The notes beneath the pieces were generated by a model. It saw only the letters and a list, made by a program, of their open reading frames with translations. It had not been told where the DNA came from and did not search any database. Of a DNA stretch of 8,169 nucleotides, positions 1 to 5,685 are shown in pieces (the stretch's first letter is position 1; the number at the start of each line of letters is the position of its first letter). This DNA is from Clostridia bacterium (GTDB taxonomy: Bacteria > Bacillota_A > Clostridia > Christensenellales > Aristaeellaceae): assembly GCA_017398245.1 (NCBI GenBank), contig JAFQGN010000303.1, forward strand, positions 1-8,169, read 5' to 3'. The translations under genes were made by a program, and so were the position numbers.

Positions 1-58
1 GGAACCCCTTTCTTTAGGAAAAGAAAGGGGTTCCCCGCGCCCCTCCCTAAAGAAACCA
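1..58. terminator. Hairpin repeat at the left window edge (terminator-like)
   Basis: Positions 1-14 and 21-34 form a perfect 14-bp stem around the 6-base loop TAGGAA. The bases after it (35-56, rich in C and ending CCCTAAAGAAA) mirror the left arm of the other hairpin repeats in this window, which begins TTTCTTTTTGGAGGG. This is therefore probably the right part of a longer hairpin whose left end lies outside the window. The A/T-rich inner stem and G/C-rich outer stem would act as an intrinsic terminator in either direction. Which gene it serves cannot be seen. Confidence 0.5.
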
Positions 59-88
59 TTAAAGGTGATATATAGTAAGCATGTTCAC

Positions 89-143
89 AAAAAGGAGCCC
101 CTCGAAAGGTCGTAACAAACCTTTCGAAGGACTTCTTTTTTTT
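89..143. terminator. Second terminator-like hairpin in gene-free region
   Basis: TCGAAAGGT (102-110) pairs perfectly with ACCTTTCGA (119-127) around an 8-base loop. After small bulges the pairing continues outwards between AAAAAGGAG (89-97) and CTTCTTTTT (132-140), with one G-T wobble. Reading rightwards the stem is followed by a T-rich run to position 143; reading leftwards it is bordered by T's opposite the A-run. It fits a bidirectional rho-independent terminator. No gene on either strand ends next to it, so it may back up the mtnN terminator or be the relic of a lost gene. Confidence 0.45.
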
Positions 144-150
144 CACAGAT

Positions 151-370
151 TGCTTTCTTCACCGAACTCATCGGCAGAAAAAACGACCCCAAATCGATTT
201 CTTTTTGGAGGGTGCGGGAACCCTTTTCTTTTTCCAGAGGCGGGCTGTGCCCGCCAACATATGCTTCCGCCGAGCCTGTCGATAGAACAACAAACCCCTA
301 AATTGATTTCTTTTTGGAGGGTGCGGGAACCTTTTTTCTTTTTCAAAAGAAAAAGGTTCCCGCCATCCTC
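151..370. repeat. Composite intergenic repeat, two tandem units
   Basis: Two units lie about 109 bases apart. The core at 196-222 is identical to 305-331 over 27 bases, and with the flank the match is 31 of 32 bases (191-222 against 300-331). The leading parts (162-179 and 270-287) also align, differing at six sites that are all transitions. The first unit carries only the left half of a hairpin, followed by a short CGGGC/GCCCG stem. The second carries the complete long hairpin that ends at the mtnN stop codon. A diverged copy of the whole two-unit block lies at 1068-1242. No gene is visible in 1-370. Confidence 0.65.
317..370 (-). terminator. Long hairpin terminator of mtnN
   Basis: GGGAACCTTTTT (325-336) pairs perfectly with 350-361. 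The stem extends outwards through CG pairs and, with one bulge, through GAGG/CCTC. The A/T-rich centre can also pair, leaving a very small loop. The right arm abuts the mtnN stop codon at 371-373. Read on the minus strand, the inner stem offers A- and U-runs inside the hairpin rather than a classical U-tail, though T-rich sequence is plentiful. Its position straight after the stop makes transcription termination or 3'-end protection the likely job. Confidence 0.6.
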
Positions 371-1045
371 TTAAAGAAGCTCGATAGCGCGGAGGGTGCT
401 GCCCGCGGCCTTGTCGGCGGCGACGGCCACGAAATCCTCAAAGGTGCCGCCTGCGCTGTCATCGGCCATATCGGAAATGCACTTGATGGCGCAGTAGGGC
501 ACGCCGTTGAGCACCGCCACATGCGCCGTCGCGCCGGTCTCCATGTCCACGCACAGGCCGCCCCTGCGCGCATAAATGTCTTCCTTGACTTCCCTGCTGC
601 GGATAAAGCGATCGCCCGTGACCATGCGGCCCGCGTTCGCGCCTCCATACGCCTGCGCGCTCTGCATAAGCGCGCTGCGTAGCGCTTCATCCGCCGGGAA
701 CAGGTCGGTATAGGGCGGGCAATCCATCAGCCACTGCATGTCCGCATCGTGATAGGTCAGCTCGGTGGAAACGACGAGCGAAAGATGGCTCGCGCTCTCG
801 TGCAGGCTGCCCGCGACGCCGGTATGGATGATCGCATCGGGAGAAAAGCCATCGATCATGACCTGCGCCGTGCGCGCGCCGTTGACTTTACCTACGCCGC
901 AAATGGTGGCTACGACCTGCTTTTCGCCGATCGTGCCCTCGATAAATTTCAGGCCGGCTCTTTCAACCTCGCCCGTGATCTTCATGCCTTTTTCCAGCAC
1001 CGCAAGCTCTTCCGGCAGCGATGCGATAACGCCAATCTTTTTCAT
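371..1045 (-). CDS. mtnN: 5'-methylthioadenosine/S-adenosylhomocysteine nucleosidase
   Basis: This enzyme hydrolyses the N-glycosidic bond of methylthioadenosine, S-adenosylhomocysteine and 5'-deoxyadenosine, releasing adenine. It serves methionine salvage and removes inhibitors of SAM-dependent reactions in the cytoplasm. At 224 residues it is slightly shorter than E. coli MtnN. Visible family marks, placed by recalled alignment with the E. coli protein, are the N-terminal MKKIGVIASLPEE with catalytic-position Glu13, the HTGVAGS phosphorylase-family loop (74-80), YHDAD (98-102), VTGDRFI (142-148), the ribose-binding VDMET (166-170, Glu169) and the general-acid Asp192 in CISD. The ATG at 1045 is preferred to an upstream ATG at 1114 because AAGGAG lies 7 bases before it and the homology begins there. 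It stands alone on its strand between two copies of a hairpin repeat. I saw no convincing promoter. All expected catalytic residues are present. Confidence 0.93.
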   Translation of the reverse strand: MKKIGVIASLPEELAVLEKGMKITGEVERAGLKFIEGTIGEKQVVATICGVGKVNGARTAQVMIDGFSPDAIIHTGVAGSLHESASHLSLVVSTELTYHDADMQWLMDCPPYTDLFPADEALRSALMQSAQAYGGANAGRMVTGDRFIRSREVKEDIYARRGGLCVDMETGATAHVAVLNGVPYCAIKCISDMADDSAGGTFEDFVAVAADKAAGSTLRAIELL

Positions 1046-1067
1046 ATATTTTCTCCTTGATCCGTTC

Positions 1068-1242
1068 AAAAATTCCCCAACTATGATTTCTGTTAGGAGA
1101 GCGCAGGAACCCATTTCTTATCCAAAGAGCGGGCTGACTGCCACCTATCCTATCGGGAAAAAGCCAATCCCAAATGCTGGTTTCTTTTTAGAGGATGCCG
1201 GGGAGACCTTTTCCTAAAGAAAAAGGTCTCCCCGGCATCCTC
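1068..1242. repeat. Diverged second copy of the composite intergenic repeat
   Basis: This region repeats the arrangement seen at 151-370. A unit with half a hairpin comes first (TGATTTCTGTTAGGAG, then GCAGGAACCCATTTCTTATCC and an AGCGGGCTG segment). A unit with a TATCGGGAAAAAGCCAATCCC-type leader, TTTCTTTTTAGAGG and a complete hairpin follows. Order and orientation are the same as in the left copy, but many bases differ and spacing is shorter (about 95 against 109). No gene is seen here. It also contains the leader of mtnN, in which I found no good -35/-10 pair. Confidence 0.5.
1191..1242 (-). terminator. Perfect 22-bp hairpin, terminator of the YitT gene
   Basis: Positions 1191-1212 and 1221-1242 are perfect reverse complements over 22 bases, with an 8-base loop (CCTAAAGA). 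The hairpin starts 8 bases beyond the stop codon of the YitT-family gene. The GC-rich outer stem and A/T inner stem match the hairpin after mtnN in design but not in exact sequence, so both arms have changed together. That covariation indicates selection on, or homogenisation of, the folded form. Confidence 0.7.
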
Positions 1243-1250
1243 TCGTACAC

Positions 1251-2123
1251 TCAGGCCCGGTCGCGGAAGCCCTTGCCGATGATATTGGACGTGTTCATAA
1301 TGGCCACAAACGCGCCCGGATCGTTCTTGCGCAGGAACATGTTCAGCCTCGCGGCCTGCGGGCGGTTAAGCACCACCAGCAGCACGGTCTTGTCCGCATG
1401 GGTGAACAGGCCCTGGCCGTTCAGAATCGTCGCAGAACGCTTGAATTCCTTGAGGATATAATCGCAGACGATCTCCGGATGATCGGTAATGATATTGAAA
1501 TACTTGTTGATGTTGAACGATTCCATGAGCGAATCGACCAGCACCGACTTGAGCAGAAGACCCATGACCGAATACAGGCCCGTGTCCATGCCAAAGACGA
1601 TACAGGAGGCGACGGCGATGCTCGCATCGGCGCAGAGCAGGCCGCGGCCGACTTCCATATGGGTGTATTTTTTCAGGATCATGGCCAGGATATCGGTGCC
1701 GCCGGTGGACGCGTCGACATCAAAGAGGATGGCCGAGCCGAACGCGGGCAGCAAGATGGAGAAGATCAGCTCCAGAAAAGGCTGGCTGGTCATGGGCGCG
1801 TTCATGGGGCAGATGCGCTCCAGAAGCATGATGATGCCCGAAAACAAGGTGGTGGAATAGACCGTCTTTGCGCCAAACGAGCCGTTGATCAGGAAAAAGC
1901 CCAGCGCCAGCAGCCCGTAGTTCAAAATGGAAATGAACGCGCCGGTGGAAACGTTCGGCATAAGTTTAGCCAGAATGACCGAAATGCCCGTAACGCCGCC
2001 GGTCGAAAAATTGTTCGGGATGCGGAAAAAATACACGCCCAGCGCGACCAAAAGCGTGCCGATATTCACCATGCCGAATTCCTTCAGCAATTTCTTTGTA
2101 AACAGCTTCTTCACCCGTTCCAC
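1251..2123 (-). CDS. YitT-family membrane protein (DUF161/DUF2179)
   Basis: This 290-residue protein belongs to the YitT/YpjC/YvjA group of integral membrane proteins, common in several paralogues in Firmicutes; their transported substrate, if any, is not established. About six hydrophobic segments can be seen (roughly 18-34, 45-56, 62-80, 88-102, 116-134 and 162-197, the last probably two helices). The paired family motifs NFSTGGVTG (38-46) and DASTGGTDI (137-145) mark the two homologous halves. The C-terminal soluble part (about 207-286, starting YFNIITDHPEIV) is a DUF2179 domain with a ferredoxin-like fold in known structures. The start is GTG at 2123, chosen because GGAGG lies 8 bases upstream and the length fits the family. 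It has its own promoter and a strong hairpin after the stop, so it is probably transcribed alone. Confidence 0.92.
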   Translation of the reverse strand: MERVKKLFTKKLLKEFGMVNIGTLLVALGVYFFRIPNNFSTGGVTGISVILAKLMPNVSTGAFISILNYGLLALGFFLINGSFGAKTVYSTTLFSGIIMLLERICPMNAPMTSQPFLELIFSILLPAFGSAILFDVDASTGGTDILAMILKKYTHMEVGRGLLCADASIAVASCIVFGMDTGLYSVMGLLLKSVLVDSLMESFNINKYFNIITDHPEIVCDYILKEFKRSATILNGQGLFTHADKTVLLVVLNRPQAARLNMFLRKNDPGAFVAIMNTSNIIGKGFRDRA

Positions 2124-2146
2124 TTCAGGCCCCTCCGTATTCTGTC

Positions 2147-2163
2147 ATACTGAGAACCAGTAT
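2147..2163. promoter_or_regulatory. Palindromic operator candidate over the YitT promoter
   Basis: ATACTG (2147-2152) and CAGTAT (2158-2163) are perfect inverted 6-base arms around AGAAC. The site covers the -10 box (2159-2164) and the expected transcription start near 2152, where a dimeric repressor would block initiation. I do not recognise the binding family, and no regulator gene is in the window. Confidence 0.4.
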
Positions 2164-2187
2164 ACGCCTAATTTTTGCATGTGTAAA
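2159..2187 (-). promoter_or_regulatory. Sigma-A promoter of the YitT gene
   Basis: On the minus strand TTTACA (2187-2182) and TATACT (2164-2159) are separated by exactly 17 bases. Each hexamer is one base from consensus. It lies 36 bases upstream of the GTG start and in the gap after the acetyltransferase gene, so the YitT gene need not depend on read-through. Confidence 0.75.
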
Positions 2188-2224
2188 GGCGAATACGCCA
2201 TTTTTTGCAGGATTTCTTCCAATT

Positions 2225-2691
2225 TCAGCAAAGTGACGGGACCATGACGCTGCAGGGGTTGCCCTCGTCCCAAAGAGTGGGGAAGACCTCCAGTTCGCAA
2301 AAGCCGCAGGCTTCATAGAAGGAGCGCGTAGCGTCGTAATCGGCATAGACGCCCTGCGCAACGGTCTTTACCTGCAAAAAACGGAAGCCCTCGGCCCTGG
2401 CATAGTCGCGCAGAGCGGCAAACAGCGCGCGGCCCGCGCTCTGCCGGTGCATTTCCTTGCGCACGCCCATGACGCAGATCTCGGCCGCGTGGGGGCCGGT
2501 CTGCCTCAGCGCGATGCAGCCGACGGGCTTTTCCTGCGCAAAGGAGGCCCAGAAGGACATGCGCGCGCTTTCGCGGATGTATTCCTCGCGGCTTTCCTCA
2601 ATGCCGAACCAATCCGGCAGCGCTTCCAGGATTTCGCGGGCGATCGCGCCTTTTCCACGGGAAGATCGATCTTTCTCGTGGAAATTTCCAT
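2225..2691 (-). pseudogene. GNAT-family N-acetyltransferase, frameshifted
   Basis: The gene encodes an acetyl-CoA-dependent GNAT acetyltransferase of about 156 residues; the substrate is unknown. An ATG at 2691 has GGGGAGG 9 bases upstream and reads MEISTRKIDLPVEK, then leaves frame. From about 2650 another frame, open without any ATG, GTG or TTG before 2560, reads GAIAREILEALPDWFG and continues to the stop at 2225. Joined at the GAAAAGG run (TTTT at 2651-2654 on the plus strand), the two pieces give a normal-length GNAT protein. It has the acetyl-CoA loop QSAGRA (joined residues 85-90), YDATRSFYEACGF (120-132) and a typical end containing PTLWDEGNPC. One missing A explains the break. The alternatives are an assembly error, a real pseudogene or -1 slippage at A-AAG. 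An isolated start at 2560 would remove the N-terminal 45 residues and has no ribosome binding site. Confidence 0.75.
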
Positions 2692-2713
2692 ATTCTGCAG
2701 CCTCCCCGCTCTG

Positions 2714-2722
2714 TGTTATAAT
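2714..2722 (+). promoter_or_regulatory. Extended -10 promoter of the nuclease-helicase gene
   Basis: TGTTATAAT contains a consensus TATAAT (2717-2722) preceded by the TG of an extended -10. The -35 position (about 2694-2699, TCTGCA) is poor, which is tolerable for extended -10 promoters. Transcription would start near 2729. The ribosome binding site GGAGG (2749-2753) is 7 bases before the ATG at 2761. The divergent acetyltransferase gene starts at 2691, so its leader overlaps this promoter. An opposite-strand TATTAT (2723-2718) is present but lacks a good -35. Confidence 0.65.
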
Positions 2723-2760
2723 AGAACCATCCTAACACAAAACGACGCGGAGGTACAGCC

Positions 2761-5685
2761 ATGCCCATTGCCGATCTGCACATCCATTCCCGGTTTTCGC
2801 GCGCTACCAGCCGCGAAGGCGACGCTGCGCACCTTGATTTTTGGGCGCGCAGGAAGGGCATTGCTCTGGTGGGCACTGGAGACATTACGCACCCCGCATG
2901 GCGTGCGGAGCTGCACGAGCAGCTGGTGGACGACGGATCGGGCCTGTATTCGCTAAGGCCGGATCTGCGCATTGCCGATACGGTGAACCTGCCCGCGCCG
3001 CGCTTTGTGCTCAGCAGCGAGATCAGCTCCATCTACAAGCAGGACGGCAAGACGCGCAAGGTGCACACCGTGTTCCTGCTGCCCTCGCTGGAAGCGGCTG
3101 ATCGCTTCGCCGCGCGGCTGGAGCGCATCGGCAACGTGCATTCCGACGGACGGCCCATCCTCGGCCTGTCTGCGCACGATCTGCTGGAGATCGCGCTGGA
3201 GAGCGACCCGGAGATCGTGTGCATCCCCGCGCACATCTGGACTCCGCATTTTTCCCTGTTCGGCGCGTTTTCGGGTTTTGACCGGCTGGAGGACTGTTTT
3301 GGCGATCTTTCCGGGCACATCCACGCGCTGGAGACCGGGCTTTCCTCCGATCCGCCGATGAACTGGCGCGTATCTGCGCTGGACAAATACACGCTCGTAT
3401 CCAATTCCGATTGCCATTCGCCCGCAAAGCTGGGGCGCGAAGCGAATCTGATCGCCCCGGTGGACGATTTTGCCGGTTTACGCCATGCGCTCCACACGGG
3501 CGAAGGCTTCCTCGGTACCATCGAATTTTTCCCGGAGGAGGGCAAATACCATCTGGACGGCCATCGGAACTGCAATGTTTGCATCTCGCCGGCAGAGACG
3601 ATCGCTCTGGGAGGAAAATGCCCCGTTTGCGGCAAAAAGCTGACCATCGGCGTGGATCACCGCGTATGCGAGCTGGCTGACCGTCCTTCCGGCTTCCGGC
3701 CTGAGGGCGCTAAGCCGTATGAACGGCTCGTTCCCTTGCCGGAAGTCATCGGCGCAGCCATCGGCACATCGGCGGAGAGCAAGCGCGCGAAGGAGCTCTA
3801 CGAAAAGCTGATCCTCAGCCTTGGCGACGAGTTCTCCATCCTGCGCAGCGTCTCCATCCCGGATATCCGTGCGGCGGCGGGCGAGCTGATCGCCGAGGGC
3901 GTGCGGCGCGTGCGCGAGGGCGAGATCCAATGGCAGGCCGGCTACGACGGCGAGTTCGGCCGCTGCACCATCTTCACCGAGGCCGAGCGGCGCGAGTTTT
4001 CAGGGCAGACGTCTCTCTTTGCCATAACCGCGCCGAAGAAAGCCGTGAAAAAAGCTCGTGAGGTCATGCAAAAGCCTGTGGAAAAACCGGTGGAAACCGC
4101 TATTGCGCCTGTTGAAAACGAGCGGCAGGCCGAGGCCATCGCCGCGCGCGAGCCGGCCATCGCGGTGATTGCAGGCCCCGGATCGGGCAAGACGCGCACG
4201 CTGGTCAGCCGGATCGAATCGCTGATCCGCGAGGGCGTGCCGCCGCAGGAGATCACCGCCGTCACGTTTACGAATCTTGCCGCTGCTGAAATGAAGCAGC
4301 GGCTGGGCGCGCTCCTTGGGCCTGAAATCGTGCGCAATATGCATATTGGCACGTTCCATTCCATTTGCCTGCGTCTTCTGCCCGAAAAGCCGCTGATCTC
4401 GCGCGAGGAATCGGCCCGAATCGTGCAGGAGATCTTGCGCGAACAGGGCTCGCCCCTTCCCCTCGGCAAGGCCGTCGAGGCGATCAGCCGGTTCCGCAGC
4501 GGCCTGTCCGATGAGCACGCCGAGCTCGCCCGTGCCTATTCCGCCGCGCTGGAAGTGCGCGGCCTGCGGGATCTGGACGGACTTTTGCTGGAGGCTCTGC
4601 ATACCCCCGTGACTGAGCACGCCATGTTCCGCCATCTGCTGGTCGACGAATACCAGGACGTCAACGGCGTGCAGCGCGCGCTCGTACAGCATTGGGCCGA
4701 AAAGAGCGACGGCCTGTTTGTCATCGGCGATCCGGATCAGTCCATTTACGGGTTCCGCGGGGCTTCCGCCGCATGTTTTGATGATCTGCGCGCCGCGTAC
4801 CCCGGCCTGCGTGTAATCCGTCTTGAAAAGAACTACCGTTCCACGCCCGAGATCTGCCGCGCCGCACTGCATGTGATCGCAGCAAACCCCGGCGAAGCGC
4901 GCGTCCTTGAGCCTGTGCTGCCCTCCGGCGCGCCGGTACGGATGCTGCGCGCTGAGAGCGCGCACAGCGAGGCGATCGCCATTGCCAAGGAGATCGTACG
5001 CATGACCGGAGGCCTGGACATGATCGAGGCCGACGTACTGCGGTGCACGCAGGCAGAAACGCGCGCGTTTTCCGAGATCGCCGTGCTCTGCCGCACGCAC
5101 AGGCAATTGGAGCTGATCGAAGACCACTTGCGCAAGGAGGATATCCCGGTTGAAATCGTCGGACGTGGGGCGTGGCTGGAAGACGAAAAAGTTCTGCAGG
5201 CGCTGCGCTTTTTCCGCGAGCACCCGTCTGACGTTCTGCCCCGTGTGCAGATCGAGCGGTGGATCGCCGAAAACGGCGTAAGCGACGCCGTGCGCCGTCT
5301 TGCGGAAGCGTCTGTTCTCTACGAAACCATGCCTCTGTTGCTCAACGCCCTTCTCCTTGGCGAAGAAGCCGACGTACGGCGCAGCAGCGGCAAGATGCGC
5401 GCTTCCGGTGCGGTCCGTCTGATGACCCTGCACGGCGCAAAGGGTTTGGAATTCCCTGTTGTTTTCCTTGCCGGCCTTACGGAGGGCGCATTTCCGCCCC
5501 ATGCCGAAAGCGATATTGCCGAAGAACGCCGCTTGCTGTTTGTCGGCATGACGCGCGCAAAGGAGGAGCTTGTTCTCTCCTGCGCCAGGCCGGAATCTCC
5601 ATTTGTCGCCGAAGTTCTTCCCCACACCGTGTCAGAACGCGTGCGCCCCAAAACACCGCAATACCAGCAGCTCAGCCTGTTCTGA
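2761..5685 (+). CDS. EndoQ-like PHP nuclease fused to UvrD-type helicase
   Basis: Residues 1-420 match the EndoQ/TIGR00375 family, whose archaeal members nick DNA 5' to uracil, hypoxanthine, xanthine and abasic sites. The PHP metal site is complete: DLHIHS (5-10), VGTGD (37-41), Glu87, PAHIWTP (156-162) and SNSDCHS (214-220). A four-cysteine zinc site follows (C271, C274, C287, C290), with GKYHL before it and a RPEGAKPYERLVPLPEVI segment after. A Lys/Pro-rich linker (about 421-450) leads to an SF1A helicase. It has Q-motif Gln456, Walker A AGPGSGKT (471-478), TFTNLAAAEM (502-511), Walker B VDEYQD (628-633), GDPDQSIYGFRGA (656-668), NYRS (691-694), MTLHGAKGLEFPVV (888-901) and RRLLFVGMTRAKEE (923-936). 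At about 525 residues the helicase part is much shorter than UvrD (about 720), mostly between motifs IV and V, so subdomain 2B is probably reduced. QTSLF (416-420) and the C-terminal QLSLF (970-974) resemble beta-clamp-binding motifs. The role as a deaminated-base or abasic-site repair enzyme is inferred. Confidence 0.9.
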   Translation: MPIADLHIHSRFSRATSREGDAAHLDFWARRKGIALVGTGDITHPAWRAELHEQLVDDGSGLYSLRPDLRIADTVNLPAPRFVLSSEISSIYKQDGKTRKVHTVFLLPSLEAADRFAARLERIGNVHSDGRPILGLSAHDLLEIALESDPEIVCIPAHIWTPHFSLFGAFSGFDRLEDCFGDLSGHIHALETGLSSDPPMNWRVSALDKYTLVSNSDCHSPAKLGREANLIAPVDDFAGLRHALHTGEGFLGTIEFFPEEGKYHLDGHRNCNVCISPAETIALGGKCPVCGKKLTIGVDHRVCELADRPSGFRPEGAKPYERLVPLPEVIGAAIGTSAESKRAKELYEKLILSLGDEFSILRSVSIPDIRAAAGELIAEGVRRVREGEIQWQAGYDGEFGRCTIFTEAERREFSGQTSLFAITAPKKAVKKAREVMQKPVEKPVETAIAPVENERQAEAIAAREPAIAVIAGPGSGKTRTLVSRIESLIREGVPPQEITAVTFTNLAAAEMKQRLGALLGPEIVRNMHIGTFHSICLRLLPEKPLISREESARIVQEILREQGSPLPLGKAVEAISRFRSGLSDEHAELARAYSAALEVRGLRDLDGLLLEALHTPVTEHAMFRHLLVDEYQDVNGVQRALVQHWAEKSDGLFVIGDPDQSIYGFRGASAACFDDLRAAYPGLRVIRLEKNYRSTPEICRAALHVIAANPGEARVLEPVLPSGAPVRMLRAESAHSEAIAIAKEIVRMTGGLDMIEADVLRCTQAETRAFSEIAVLCRTHRQLELIEDHLRKEDIPVEIVGRGAWLEDEKVLQALRFFREHPSDVLPRVQIERWIAENGVSDAVRRLAEASVLYETMPLLLNALLLGEEADVRRSSGKMRASGAVRLMTLHGAKGLEFPVVFLAGLTEGAFPPHAESDIAEERRLLFVGMTRAKEELVLSCARPESPFVAEVLPHTVSERVRPKTPQYQQLSLF

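Noticed and set aside
81..374. Possible 97-residue protein in the left gene-free region
   Set aside because: The frame runs through the hairpin repeats and encodes the repeat twice (RVREPFFF / GCGNPFLF). AAAGG lies too far from the ATG.
1046..1190. A promoter for mtnN
   Set aside because: CATAGT and TAAGAA are possible -10 boxes on the minus strand, but neither has an acceptable -35 at 16-18 bases.
1398..2153. A 251-residue plus-strand frame opposite the YitT gene
   Set aside because: It mirrors a well-supported membrane protein gene, has a charged low-complexity composition and no ribosome binding site that stands out.
2188..2206. GGCG-AATA-CGCC followed by TTTTTT as a plus-strand terminator
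   Set aside because: The stem has only 4 bp, no plus-strand gene ends there, and it overlaps the -35 region of the YitT promoter.
2225..2560. The acetyltransferase starting at the ATG at 2560 as an intact short gene
   Set aside because: No ribosome binding site precedes it, and the same frame upstream encodes clear family sequence (REILEALPDWFGIEE), so this Met is internal.
4000..5625. A 541-residue open frame on the minus strand inside the helicase gene
   Set aside because: It is antisense to a gene with complete helicase motifs; its protein is Gln/Arg/His-rich and shows no family features. Long antisense frames are expected in GC-rich coding DNA.
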